Assembly: GCF_964020005.1 (NCBI RefSeq)
Contig: NZ_OZ026474.1
Span: forward strand, 248,001 to 312,000
DNA length: 64,000 bases
From: Spiroplasma endosymbiont of Atherix ibis
GTDB lineage: Bacteria > Bacillota_I > Bacilli_A > Mycoplasmatales > Mycoplasmataceae
Direction: 5' to 3'
Shown here: positions 35,520 to 45,420 of the stretch, piece by piece
Position numbering within the stretch: the first letter of the stretch is position 1
Layout of the letters: each line of letters opens with the position of its first letter
Notes under the pieces: model-generated
The model's input: the letters and a program-made list of their open reading frames with translations, nothing else
Databases searched by the model: none
Told to the model about the DNA's origin: nothing
Position numbers and translations under genes: made by a program

Positions 35520-35880
35520 CTATTTATATAGATTGGGTAGAGACACCTTATGCGACTTGCGAAAGCAGCAAAATTGTACTCCGGTTATGGTATACGTGAA
35601 CCATTAGAGACCGCATCTATTAAAAGGCGGGGTAGTTTTGGGGTTGCGCTCAAAACACGTCTAGCATTAGCTAGAGGTAGATAGTTTTAACTATGGCAGT
35701 CTGAACTCTTACGAGTTGCAAAAGCGAGACTCCTGAAAAGGTTTTTGGGGCAGAAAATGTAAATTATGCTCGCGTGCATGCTGGCCGTTGCGTGGTGACG
35801 GAAAGAATGACACTTTGCTCTTTTGTAGGGCAAAGTGCGTCTAACCTTAGCGGGCTCTGGAAAGAATGTGATTTTTTTCG
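35520..35880 (+). ncRNA. G+C-rich, hairpin-dense noncoding element, long form
   Basis: About 360 bases, clearly richer in G and C than any neighbour, without a plausible gene. Hairpins seen: ttgc-gaaa-gcag (35557-35568), atggt/accat (35587-35604), ccgc/gcgg (35611-35630), gttttg/caaaac (35635-35656), tctagc/gctaga (35660-35675), atagtt/aactat (35681-35694), aactc/gagtt (35704-35717), cct-gaaa-agg (35732-35741), ccgt/acgg (35785-35801) and cactttgc/gcaaagtg (35811-35837). Two GAAA tetraloops are typical of folded RNA. It shares blocks and a hairpin with 42782-42915. Phage-borne large structured RNAs (GOLLD, ROOL) are precedents; identity unknown. A DNA function such as packaging site or origin is the alternative. 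Confidence 0.6.
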
Positions 35881-35911
35881 AAGGTTTTTAATAATTCAAG
35901 AAAGGAAAAAT

Positions 35912-36097
35912 ATGAAAAATAAATGTCAAAACATTAAATGTAACAAAGAATTTAGTTATTATCCAAACTCAAGCTATTTAATAGCTAAAGGTAAAGTTTT
36001 AAAAGTTTGTAATGAATGCAATTTAATTGAAATTTCATTACGTTTAAAAAAATTATATAAAGGTCCAAACAGAAAGATAATGAAGCATATTGAATAA
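35912..36097 (+). CDS. Small zinc-ribbon prophage protein
   Basis: The 61-residue protein has MKNKCQNIKCNKEFSYY and VCNECNLIE, four Cys in two knuckles, and a basic tail. An in-frame upstream extension to 35774 runs through the G+C-rich element and is rejected: only ATG 35912 has a ribosome site (aaagga). Probably DNA- or RNA-binding. Confidence 0.7.
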   Translation: MKNKCQNIKCNKEFSYYPNSSYLIAKGKVLKVCNECNLIEISLRLKKLYKGPNRKIMKHIE

Positions 36098-36170
36098 TTA
36101 ATTGGAATTATTGATACTCAATCTAAAACTATTTCAAATTTAATAATAGATAAATACAGAGGTGATAATA

Positions 36171-36563
36171 ATGGATAAAGATATAATTAAACACAATCTA
36201 ATACATCTATCGGGCCAAGTCTACTCTAACCCAGAAGAACATTCTGGTAAAAATGCTAACGGTTCTGGTGAATGATTAATTAGAAAAATTAAGATTATAT
36301 TTGATAATAATCAATGAATAGATCTAATTTTTGAAGATTTAGAATTATGAAATAAATATAAAAAAATTCTAATTGGTTACTATATTGAAGTTAATGGATT
36401 ATTAAAAAATTCATTTAATAGAAAAGCTAATCAATCCAAAGCTCAAATTGAAGTTATTGAAGTCTTATATACATGTCCAATTAAAACAACAACAAAAAAT
36501 AAGTTTTTAATGTCTAAAGATACCTTGCAAAAAAGAAAATTGAAAATAAAAGGAGATAAATAA
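36171..36563 (+). CDS. SSB-like single-strand DNA-binding protein (phage)
   Basis: The 130-residue protein begins MDKDIIKHNLIHLSGQVYSN and contains GEWLIRKIKIIFDNNQWIDL and KKILIGYYIEVNGLLKNSF, matching the OB-fold strand pattern of SSB (loop, aromatic residues, hydrophobic strand, then VEVIEV-type strand). The tail is basic rather than the acidic tip of cellular SSB. The DnaC-like gene follows directly at its stop codon, which supports a replication role. The family call is by pattern, not by a strong motif. Confidence 0.6.
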
Positions 36564-37115
36564 ATGACTAAAATTCAAAATGATTTTTATGATATTTTAA
36601 ATCAATTTCTAAAATATAAAAACAATTATAATAAATTAGATTTTAAAACTCAATGAGATACAAATTTTAAATCATTATCTACAAGATTAAAAGAATCAGA
36701 TTTATTGAATAATAATTTATATATATTTGGAAATACTGGTGTTGGTAAGACTTATTTTTCTCAAGAATTAATTAATGGAAGAGGAATGTATTATAAGTGA
36801 TATGAAATAATAAATGATGTATTAAATGGTGATAATAAAATTAGAAAATACTTTAATTCAGATATTATAGTTATTGATGATTTTTTATCTAAAAAACCCA
36901 CTGAATATAATATTAATATATTTTATGAGATAATCGATACAAGATTAGAAAACAAAAAACAAACAATAATTACTACAAATTATAGTCCAAAAGAGTTTAA
37001 AAATATTTTACAAAATTTAGGAACAATAGAGCATTATTTACAAAATAGAATATCTAGCAGAATGAATTTATTTGATTTTTATGAATTTAAAGGAAATGAT
37101 AAAAGAAAAAAATAG
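36564..37115 (+). CDS. DnaC-like helicase loader, AAA+ ATPase (phage)
   Basis: The 183-residue protein has Walker A IFGNTGVGKTYFSQ, Walker B DIIVIDDFLS, sensor 1 QTIITTNYS and an arginine-finger region YLQNRISSRM. These match DnaC/IstB-type ATPases that load the replicative helicase. Its ATG follows directly after the SSB-like stop codon. The early transcript ends at the terminator just downstream. The phage probably recruits the host helicase, since none is encoded here. Confidence 0.85.
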
Positions 37116-37135
37116 ATTTTAAAGATTTCTTAAAT

Positions 37136-37180
37136 TCTTCTAAAAAACCAAACCTCTTTATTTTTAAAGAGGTTTTTTTA
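37136..37180 (+). terminator. Terminator of the prophage early operon, with repeated 18-nt module
   Basis: Stem aaacctcttt / aaagaggttt (37150-37175) and a T-run. The 5' part tcttctaaaaaaccaaac (37136-37153) recurs at 40364-40381 and 42730-42747. Confidence 0.8.
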
Positions 37181-37183
37181 TAC

Positions 37184-37212
37184 TTAACTTATTGGTGCTC
37201 ACCAAATGTTAA
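37184..37212 (+). promoter_or_regulatory. Nested inverted repeat before the structural genes (possible operator)
   Basis: ttggtg-ct-caccaa (37192-37205) is flanked by ttaac (37184-37188) and gttaa (37208-37212). This symmetric site lies between the early terminator and the first structural gene, where a late-operon regulator would bind. Confidence 0.45.
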
Positions 37213-37225
37213 AGGATAAACAAAA

Positions 37226-37699
37226 ATGACAGAAGAAACAAAAGTAGATGAAATTATTCAGGAGACTGCACCTGAAACTTCTGAGGAATTAGATAAATCA
37301 AAATCTTCTAATGAAGAAGAAAATCAAACTGAAGAAGTACAATTTAGTGATGAACAAAAAGCAAAAATTAATGAAATTATTAAAGAAAATATTAATAATA
37401 AAAATATTGAAATTTTAGCTTTACAAGATTCATTAAAAGATAAAGATTATCAAATTCAATCTTTAAATAATCAATTAATTCAAAAAGAATTATTTTCACA
37501 AAACTTAGATATCACAGATACACAATTAGAATTTATTAAGCAATTGGTCAATAATTTTACATTTGCAAATATTGAGGAAATTGTTAGATCTGTTAAAGAA
37601 TTAATTGGAAAACAAGTCGAAATAGTTGATGAACAAGACTTTGGCGGAAAAAAAGAAAAAATATATATAGATCCAAGTAATCCTCTTGGATTAGAATAG
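37226..37699 (+). CDS. Probable capsid scaffolding protein
   Basis: The 157-residue protein is acidic and Glu/Gln-rich at the N-terminus (TEETKVDEIIQETAPETSEE) and helical in the middle (EIIKENINNKNIEILALQDS and following coiled-coil region). It ends with a short hydrophobic patch near YIDPSNPLGLE. It sits directly before the major capsid gene, the usual scaffold position. No sequence motif defines the family, so the call rests on position, charge and coiled coil. Confidence 0.6.
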   Translation: MTEETKVDEIIQETAPETSEELDKSKSSNEEENQTEEVQFSDEQKAKINEIIKENINNKNIEILALQDSLKDKDYQIQSLNNQLIQKELFSQNLDITDTQLEFIKQLVNNFTFANIEEIVRSVKELIGKQVEIVDEQDFGGKKEKIYIDPSNPLGLE

Positions 37700-37707
37700 G
37701 AGAAATT

Positions 37708-38691
37708 ATGGCATTAAAAGATTTTAAAAATCAAAAAGGTTTTATTGATCTAAACAATGCAACTTCAAGAACTGAAGTTGTTCAAGGAATTTATAATGAA
37801 GTTTATCCAACAAAAATTGGTTTTGAAGATTTAATTCCTTTTGAAACTGTTAGAGAACGTAATCAAAGAGTTACTAGAAGAAAACCTTTAAAATTTACAG
37901 TAACAACAGGTGAAGATATTGGTAAAATTTATGAACAAAAAGGTGTAATTTTTGAAGAATATTCAAAAGCTGAATATATAGAAGAAAATATCACAATTGA
38001 TAAAGCATTTACAATAGCGAGAAAATATTCACCACTCGAAACTTTAACACCAGAATTAATTGCAGCTGATTTATCATAGGCCGCTGTCGCTGAAACTCAG
38101 TATAAAAGAAAAGCATTATTAGATACAGCATTAGAAGCTCATAAGTTAGTTTTAGGTAAATTAGATTTAAGAAAAGATGCTTTAAAAATTCATGATAAAA
38201 TAATTGATCATTGTTATGAAATGGGAATTAATATTGAAAACTTATGAATTTTTTCAGATATTGAATTAAATAGAGGTTTTAGAGACCAATTAAAATTAAC
38301 AATTGGAGCAACACAACAAATTCAAGATGTATTAGACGGTAAAGACGTAACTATATCAGGTATTCAATCATCAGTTGAAGGAATTAATTATGTTGGTATT
38401 CCAAAAAAAGTAGCAGTATTAGATCCCACTGGCAAAGCTGGAGTTACTACAAATTTATTACCAAAAGGAATAATTGTTTATTTAGTTGAAATGAATCCAC
38501 AATATCGACCATTTAAAGCTATGGAATGAACACATACGCCATTAAGATGTAAAAAAAATCCAGTCGGTAATGGAGAGGGTTCTGTTGATATTATGGAATA
38601 TGCAAAAGGTTATGATGTTAAATTGATTGAATCATTAAAAGTATTTGCTGTTACTGTTGAACCTGAAACACCAGAAGAATCAGAAGAATAG
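37708..38691 (+). pseudogene. Major capsid protein, interrupted by one TAG
   Basis: The frame encodes about 327 residues. It starts ALKDFKNQKGFIDLNNATSR and ends EPETPEESEE, with one in-frame TAG at 38077-38079 between IAADLS and AAVAETQYKRK. The size, the place after the scaffold, and the region VQGIYNEVYPTKIGFEDL followed by a central domain with GINYVGIPKKVAVLDP fit a tailed-phage capsid. No internal start with a ribosome site was seen after the TAG. A terminator overlaps the final stop. If the TAG is not read through, no capsid can form. Confidence 0.65.
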
Positions 38692-38708
38692 TTATACTAT
38701 TCTTTTTT
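38683..38708 (+). terminator. Terminator after the capsid gene
   Basis: Stem agaatag / ctattct around ttata, then six Ts. The stem includes the capsid stop codon. Confidence 0.7.
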
Positions 38709-38728
38709 ATTAATTAAAGGAGAAAAAC

Positions 38729-40362
38729 ATGGTTGGTACTAAATCTTTAAAATTAAAAATTATTAAGAATAATAATTTAAAATTAACTAATTTAAAAAAA
38801 ATACAAGTTGATTGGTAGAAATTCTTAAGATAATTGGAGTTGGAGTTTTAGCAGCTGCACTTGGAGCTGTTGGTCAAGCATGAGCTAGTGTAGGACTAGT
38901 TGCTATGGGCGCAGGAGAACTTGGAGTAGGAGTCGGGGCTGCATTTGTTGGGGCATCAGTAGAATTTGCTACAATGACTGCATATGATGCTATTACTGGT
39001 AATTTAGATCCATTGAGTTTAGCATTAAATGCATTATCTTTTGCAAAAGTTGGTAAAGTAGCTTCTACTGAAGTAAAAATGGCTAAAGCATTAAAATTAG
39101 CAGAAGTAACTGGTTTATTTAAACAAATTGCTATTAAAGCAGGAGAAGTTAAAAATTATACTGATTTATTAAAAGTTTTATAAGGTAAAAAAATTGTTTT
39201 GAAACAAACAATTTTTGATTTTTCAAAAGGAATTAATAGAAGTGATATTCTTCAAATGTTTTCTACATGATCTACAAAAAATGCGGTATCTAATATTTCA
39301 AAAATAATGAAAACACAAAAAGGAATATTAGCTTCAAAATTAGATGATTTAATTAAATTACAAAATATTCTTACAAATATTAATCCAAAACTATTTCCTA
39401 AAATTCAGTCAAAATATTGAAAAGAAGCTAAAGATTTACTAGCTAGAAAAGGGTTAAAACCTAAAGATTTATTAAATGATTCTAAATTTAGTAAATTAGT
39501 TTTATCAGCTCGTACAAGTGCAGGTAATGTATCTGGTCAATTAATTTGATCACTTTATAGTTTAAGATTTACAAAATCATTAGACTTACAATTATCAGCA
39601 AAATTAATGAAATATATTAAAGGTGCAAATAAAGCACTATCATATTTAGATTTACAAAAGCATTTTAATAAAATATTGTCTAGTACTGTTGATATAGTAA
39701 TGAAACCAATACAAAAAGTAGTTACTAAAATTAAGAAAAAATTAATTAAAAAAATTGATCAATTAATTAAAAAAATGGGTATATCAAAATTAGGTAAAGC
39801 AACATATAAAAATATCGATAAAATTTTAATCCCTGTAATTTCTGAATGAATTTTAGGTTATAAAGTTAAACCTTTGCCAACAGGGACATATACAGTAATT
39901 ATTTATTTTAAAAATTTAAAATATAAACCAAGAATATTTTATTGAAATCAAAAAGAAATGATGTTATGATTAACAGTATGCAATAAACAAAAGGTAGGAG
40001 AATATTATAAACAAAACTTAGAGTTAGGTTATCATTTAAAAAATTCTTCTATTTTGGGTGCATTAAATTTTTTACCGCCTATAATAACTGGTTTTATTAA
40101 AGAGGGAATTAAAACATGAAAGGAAATGAATAAAATTATTAATACATTTAAAACTTCTCCTAAATCATATTTAAATGATGCAATGAACAATGCTAATAAA
40201 TTATTAAATTCAAAGAAAAATAATTTTATAGTTGCTACAGTATTTTTTAGAGGTGTATTAAAGAATTTTTTAAATGATAAATCAAATAAAAACTATTTTA
40301 GAAATTATTTAATCAATAAAGGAATACAAAAATTTAATAATAAAATTAAAACAATACACTAA
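38729..40362 (+). pseudogene. Gly/Ala-rich membrane-interacting phage protein, with frameshift and TAA
   Basis: ATG 38729 with aggaga opens MVGTKSLKLKIIKNNNL but stops at TAG 38816-38818. The next frame continues at the same place (LVEILKIIGVGVLAAALGAV) and runs, with one TAA at 39181-39183, to TAA 40360-40362, about 540 residues in all. The first part is a long Gly/Ala hydrophobic region (VGVGAAFVGASVEFATMTAY). The rest is Lys-rich and helical. This resembles internal virion, pilot or tape-measure type proteins that cross membranes during DNA entry, but no family was recognised. Confidence 0.55.
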
Positions 40363-40433
40363 TTCTTCTAAAAAACCAAACTTCTTTTTTTCTTAAAAAG
40401 AAAATATATTATTTTTTTATAGGAGGAATTCAT

Positions 40434-40865
40434 ATGAATAAAAATAAAAAATTACGTAATTTTGTAATTTTGAAAGTATTACCTTTATTGTTATCATTAG
40501 GTCTTTCAATTGGTATTGGTTATATGATAAATGCTATACCCTTTATCAATAAACTAGATAAATCAGATACTATTGCTATTATTGTAGGATTTGCAGTAAT
40601 TTCAGCTTTTATGTTTTTTGGATTATTTTATAAAGCGATTCAAATGCTAGATAAAGCTCGTGCAGAAAAAGCAATTGATGCAAAAATGATGCTTGGACAT
40701 AGAATTGTATCAGCTGATATTTCAAATGCAAAAGAAGCTAAAGAATATGCAAAAAATAAAAAACTTGAAATGGAAAAAGCAATTCAAGAACATAATGCAG
40801 CAATTAAAACTGCTAAACATTTTGAAAGAAAAGCAAAACATATTAATGAAATTAAAACAGTTTAA
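40434..40865 (+). CDS. Two-helix membrane protein with helical tail (prophage)
   Basis: The 143-residue protein has two hydrophobic helices (VLPLLLSLGLSIGIGYMI and IAIIVGFAVISAFMFFGLF) followed by a long charged helix (KAIDAKMMLGHRIVSADISN and on). Very good ribosome site (aggagg). It lies between capsid and terminase genes. The role is unknown; virion membrane or entry protein, or lysis accessory, are possibilities. Confidence 0.65.
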   Translation: MNKNKKLRNFVILKVLPLLLSLGLSIGIGYMINAIPFINKLDKSDTIAIIVGFAVISAFMFFGLFYKAIQMLDKARAEKAIDAKMMLGHRIVSADISNAKEAKEYAKNKKLEMEKAIQEHNAAIKTAKHFERKAKHINEIKTV

Positions 40866-40871
40866 AAATTA

Positions 40872-40901
40872 AAAAGGTTCAAAATTAACTGGACCTTTTA
40901 T
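40872..40901 (+). terminator. Terminator before the terminase gene
   Basis: Stem aaaaggttc / ggacctttt (one G-T pair) with a 10-nt loop, followed by AT-rich DNA. Confidence 0.6.
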
Positions 40902-40911
40902 AATTAAATTA

Positions 40912-40933
40912 TGTAAAACCAAATAAACACTTC
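40912..40933 (+). repeat. 22-bp direct repeat, copy 2 (putative phage promoter element)
   Basis: Identical to 34729-34750. It is followed by catatatatt and ribosome site aggag before the terminase ATG. It probably starts a second phage transcript. Confidence 0.65.
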
Positions 40934-40961
40934 ATATATATTATATAGGAGTTTTAATATT

Positions 40962-42692
40962 ATGTATACAAAAAGCAAAAATTTATTATCTAAAAATTCA
41001 ATATCTAAATTTAGTATAGATATAGAAAATATTAACAAAATTGGATTTACCTGAGATTTATTTATTAATTTAGTTCCATGACCATTCAGAAGATTTATTT
41101 GTACTGGCAAAAAAGATAGGATAGCAGAAACTGCTCGTTATACTGGAAAGAGTTGATTATTTGCTCTTGATAAACTTTTTAGATTAATTACATTTAAAGA
41201 TGAAAATTCAATTGTTGGTCGTTATAATTTTTCAACGCATAAAAATACTACCTGAGTTCAATTTCAAAAAGTAGCAAATTTATTAGAACAAGAATTTGAT
41301 ATCCAAATTGGACCTGAAAATATAAACGGATTAAAATGAATTATGACAAAAGATGAAGGTTATATTTTATGAAATAAAAGAAAAATAAAATTTGAATCTA
41401 TTGGAAAGTTTAAAGATTCTACACTGGGTATGGAATTTGTTGTTGGGGTATTAGGTGGAATTTGAGTTGATGAAGCTTCTAAGCAACCAAAAGAATCAAC
41501 AACAGAAGATATTGGTAAATTAATATATGATAATGCAGATACAATTTTAGGTTCTGCTGTTCGTTCAGAATATTCTGGTTTTAATGAACCAATACCAGAA
41601 TTTGTAACTGAAATTCCTGTTGTTAATGAAGATGGTTTCTATGTTTTAGATCGAAATGGTAAAGAGTTTCCTGTATGAGATGAAAAAAATAGAAAATTAA
41701 TACAAGTGAAATTTAAAACAGAAAAAATAAATTATTTTAAAACAACACATTTATATTTTTCATTAAACGGTTGAGATCCTGAAAATATGTTACATGAAAA
41801 ATATTTTGAAGATTTATAAGAATTAAACTTTGAAATTAAACAGCAAATGCTAAATTTGAATTCTGCATATTTTGAAGATAAGAATTTAGATTGCGCTTTA
41901 ATTAGGGCAACATCATGAATGGCTAAAGCATGTGGAATTATGTCTTCAAGAACTGAAATGCATTTGATAAATGTAATGGTGAAAAACCCAGGTAAAGCAG
42001 AAGGGATAGTTCTAGGATATATTGCAGAAGATGATAATTTAAGTTTATTTACATATAGACCACATATGGATAATACAAATATTTTTAATTTAAAAGACTC
42101 GTTGACTGATAAGAAAACAATATTAATAGATAAAAAGGAATATATAATAAAACATTTAACATTTGGTTTAGATTGAGGTTTTTCAAAAATAAAAGCAAAA
42201 AATTCAGCAATAACAGTTGAAGGCTATTCTGATTGAAATAGTGAACATAAAGCATATGAGTATACATTTTCATTGGGAGATTGACATGCAATAACAAAAT
42301 CAAATAAAGTAGATTCAGAAGAAATTAAAATTCTAAATGCTGCTAAATTTATCTATGAGACTTTTAATAAATGAAAGAGATATTTACATTATATACCTAT
42401 AGTATGATATGACTTACAAGATAAAGTAACTGCATGACAAGTTCAAAAAGAGTTAGAAAAATTGGGGCTAAAATTTAATTTTTTACCAGGTGCAAAACAT
42501 GTACAAAAGAAATGAGATAGATCAGATAGACAAGCTTGAATGCAACAAATTTTAGCTTCAAAAAGATATTTTATAGATCCTAGAATTTCGCCTTTGCTTT
42601 ATAAAGAAATAACACAATCAAGATTAGCTAAAGGTAGTTTACAAGCGGACAAAAATTCAAAAGATGATGCAATTACTGCATTAGGGTATTAA
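40962..42692 (+). pseudogene. Terminase large subunit, interrupted by one TAA
   Basis: The frame spans 576 codons with one TAA at 41817-41819 (KYFEDL-stop-ELNFEIKQQ). ATPase part: Walker A-like ARYTGKSWLFAL and Walker B GGIWVDEAS. Nuclease part (RuvC-like): HLTFGLDWGFS with the first Asp, IVWYDLQD, and a C-terminal NSKDDAITALGY. This is the DNA packaging motor and headful nuclease. The TAA falls between ATPase and nuclease domains, so neither a complete motor nor a clear separate nuclease start is available. It starts behind the second 22-bp repeat with aggag. Confidence 0.85.
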
Positions 42693-42729
42693 AGAACGAT
42701 GACTAGATATCATGTTAAAAAATCTTTTA

Positions 42730-42747
42730 TCTTCTAAAAAACCAAAC
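42730..42747 (+). repeat. 18-nt terminator module without its 3' stem
   Basis: The same tcttctaaaaaaccaaac as at 37136 and 40364, again right after a gene end, but here the pairing half is missing and the G+C-rich element follows. Confidence 0.6.
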
Positions 42748-42781
42748 CTCTTTATTTTAATAAAATTGATTATTATAATTG

Positions 42782-42915
42782 CAGTAACGTGACAAATGCA
42801 AAACACGCGTAGCAAAAAAACTGTTCCGCCTTTTGTTCTCTTTGGGGAGCAAGCCGGAGCGGGCTCTGGCGAGCAAGGGGTCCCCAGAACGAAAACAGAA
42901 AGTGGTCCCAGTTGT
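42782..42915 (+). ncRNA. G+C-rich noncoding element, short form
   Basis: About 130 bases, roughly half G+C, between terminase and portal genes. It shares with the long element caaaacacg..tagc (42799-42813; two mismatches) and agcgggctctgg (42858-42869; identical), in the same order. Just before the second block it has a hairpin ttgttctc / gggagcaa (42833-42852) matching the position of cactttgc / gcaaagtg in the long form, with several paired bases differing. Also tctgg / ccaga and gttg / caac hairpins. An ORF of 63 codons across it is not credible. RNA or DNA packaging signal; not identified. Confidence 0.55.
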
Positions 42916-42964
42916 TTTTGCAACAGCGTCAAAAACCTAAACTCAAATAAAATAGGAGGCATAT

Positions 42965-44104
42965 ATGATAAAGATAACGCCAGTTGAACGTAATGCTGAT
43001 GATAATTACTTTGAAGCTTTACAAGTCTTGAATCTTAAACCATCTAATGCAGGTTCATTAATGATAGATAGTTTGGCATCTGAACGCGCGAACTCATTTG
43101 ACTGAAAAAATATAGAAACTAACTCACATAAGTTTAATAAATATATAAAAGATAAACCGTGATTTATAGAAGATTTATATGATTTATCTAAACGTTCATT
43201 GTTAAAAGAAAGAGTATGATTTGTAATTATCGATGATTACATTGAACCTTGCTTAATTAATCAAATTTCAGTTAGAAATAGAGATAAAAAAATTTTAAAG
43301 GCTATTATTACTGTTGCAACCATAAACTTTAAAGATTGTGACTGATTAGTTCAATATAGCTATGATATTACAAAAGATAAAGTTGAATTTAACTTAGATT
43401 CATTACAAAAAAATGAGCAAAAAATAGATGATATAGAACGAATTATAAGGGACAAAATTTTAGAAAATAATTGAAATCCAAAACAAAATGGAATTCCAAT
43501 TGTACAATGAAATTCATTTCCCAAAAATACTAATTTCTATGACTTAGCAATTGAGAAGGCAGAGAAATTAAACATTGTAAATGATGTAATAGTTGACCAA
43601 ATTCTTAATTTAATGCAAAAACAACAAGAATTTAATTCTGATCAAGAAACCGGTAATCCTGATTCTGCTACAAACCTGAAAGATTCAAAAAATAGATATA
43701 TGAAAATATCTAATCAAGTATCTTCAATGACGACAGAAGAATGAACTAAACAAATAGCTTTATACTCACCTAATTCTTTGATATTAAAAGAGTTTAGAGA
43801 TACTGCTGATTGGTTAGAAGAAGACATAAAAAAACATGGTAAGGCTATTAAGGATGATGATAATGATTCAGCTCAAAAAAATAATGCAGAAATATTAAAT
43901 ATTAATAGAAGCGCAACTGATGCATTAGAACTTAATAAAGATCAATATGAAAATAATTTAAGAATATTAATATCACTATTTGATAAAACAGAAATTGAAA
44001 ATGTTAATGTTAAATTGCCATTTAGAACTATTAACAAAACAATCATAGATAATGCAGAAGAGATAATGATTAAATCAGGCAATTCAAAAGGGGGAATAAA
44101 ATAA
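42965..44104 (+). CDS. Probable portal protein
   Basis: The 379-residue protein follows the terminase, the standard portal position. It begins MIKITPVERNADDNYFEALQ. It has no membrane segment and carries a portal-like segment (NGIPIVQWNSFPKNTN followed by AIEKAEKLNIVNDVIVDQIL), where portals have I-P-V-V then an Asn-rich loop and a helix. It ends with a long helical region. It is shorter than most portals. The stop overlaps the next ATG. This structural gene has no lesion. Confidence 0.6.
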
Positions 44105-44694
44105 TGAAAAAGTTACCATATGAACAAATATGATTTTCACTTGAAGAATATTTGAAAGATAATACATTTGGTAAACCTTATTTGTCTACAGTTCCTTCAA
44201 AATGAAAAAAAGAGTTTTCAACAGTAACGGATATGTATAACACAATAATGTTAGATATTCAGTATCATGTAAATCTTTTCTTTAATGAATTATTTTCACA
44301 TATTGAAGTACATGTATTGCCTATTAATAAATTGAAATTAATTAAAGCCGCATGTTATTCTACATTTGTTTCAAAATTATATGGAATGCTAATTACAGAT
44401 AAAAATGTAAAACAAACTTTTTCAAATAATTAAGGTTATTCAATTGAAGAAAATCAAACAAGAGAAACTAATCATTATCAAGATATATTTACACCAAGTG
44501 CTATTAAAGCTCTTAATCAGACTCAAATAAAACAATTATAAAAAATATACACAACATGAGAAGAAGTATTTGCACATATTAAAGACAAAAATTTTGATTA
44601 TATCTATACATCAGCTGAAATTGATGAATTAATTGAAATTATAAAAATTGAATCTGAAAACTTATTTAAAGATATTGCAACATATGTTGGATAG
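44104..44694 (+). pseudogene. Phage head-completion-type protein with two in-frame TAA codons
   Basis: ATG 44104 overlaps the portal stop. The frame runs 196 codons to TAG 44692-44694 with TAA at 44431-44433 and 44539-44541. Protein-like sequence continues across both (VKQTFSNN, then GYSIEENQTRETNHY, then KIYTTWEEVFAHIKDK). Helical and charged, no motif recognised; position after the portal suggests a connector or adaptor. Confidence 0.55.
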
Positions 44695-45388
44695 GTTAGA
44701 CAAACATAAAACAGAGTTAGCTAATAATAAAGATATTATTAATAATATTTCAGTATCATTAGTAGAAAATGAAGAATTAGTGAATAAATTTGAGGAAAAA
44801 CTTGAAACAAAATTTACAAAAGAATTAGATACTTTAAAAAATCAATTTAAAAATTTAAATAATTTATTGTTAAAATCAATACCACCAATAATTAGAGTTC
44901 CTTTGGATTTCGGTTTTGATGAAGATTTATGAGAATTAATAGATGAACCAATTAAAATGAAAAAATTAAAAATTAATCCAAAGGATATTAAAGTTAGTGG
45001 TAAACTTTCTGATGCAAATTTCATCTATGAAATAAAAAATGTTAGCAAATAATATAATTATTACTTATTTTTTGCATGAAGAATTGCTTTATCAAATTCA
45101 CTTCTTTTTGGCAAAAATATATCAATTGTTTCTCAATCAATATGAACAAACGACATTAGAACTTACGAATTCTTTAATGCAATTAGTAATGAAACTAGAA
45201 TTATAGCTTCAGGAGAAAATTATACATTATTTAAGAAACTAATCATTCAAAAAGAATATGACATCTTTTCTGAAGGCATAAAAAATAATCTTTTTATAGA
45301 AACAACAAGACAAAAGTTTAAGGAAATTTATAGTTATGATTCTGAAACACCAAAAAATGAAATTGTATTAAAATATAAAAATTTATAA
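44684..45388 (+). pseudogene. Prophage coiled-coil protein, probably one gene split by a TAA
   Basis: ATG 44684 opens a 122-residue frame (MLDRLDKHKTELANNKDIIN, helical; then IIRVPLDFGFDEDLWELIDE) that stops at TAA 45050-45052. The same frame continues without any start codon or ribosome site for another 111 codons (LFFAWRIALSNSLLFGKNIS to IVLKYKNL) to TAA 45386-45388. The simplest reading is one gene of 234 codons with a nonsense codon. Its role is unknown; joining or tail protein by position. Confidence 0.5.
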
Positions 45389-45420
45389 TAATGGAAAATA
45401 TTATCTTCAGGAGGTAAAAG

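Noticed and set aside
35774-35911. Upstream in-frame extension of the zinc-ribbon protein through the G+C-rich element
   Set aside because: No ribosome site at 35774, the composition is that of the noncoding element, and ATG 35912 has a proper ribosome site.
42681-42987. ORFs on both strands (63 and 93 codons) across the short G+C-rich element
   Set aside because: They exist only because the region is G+C-rich; residue composition is unlike the genome and they cross into the portal start and terminase end.
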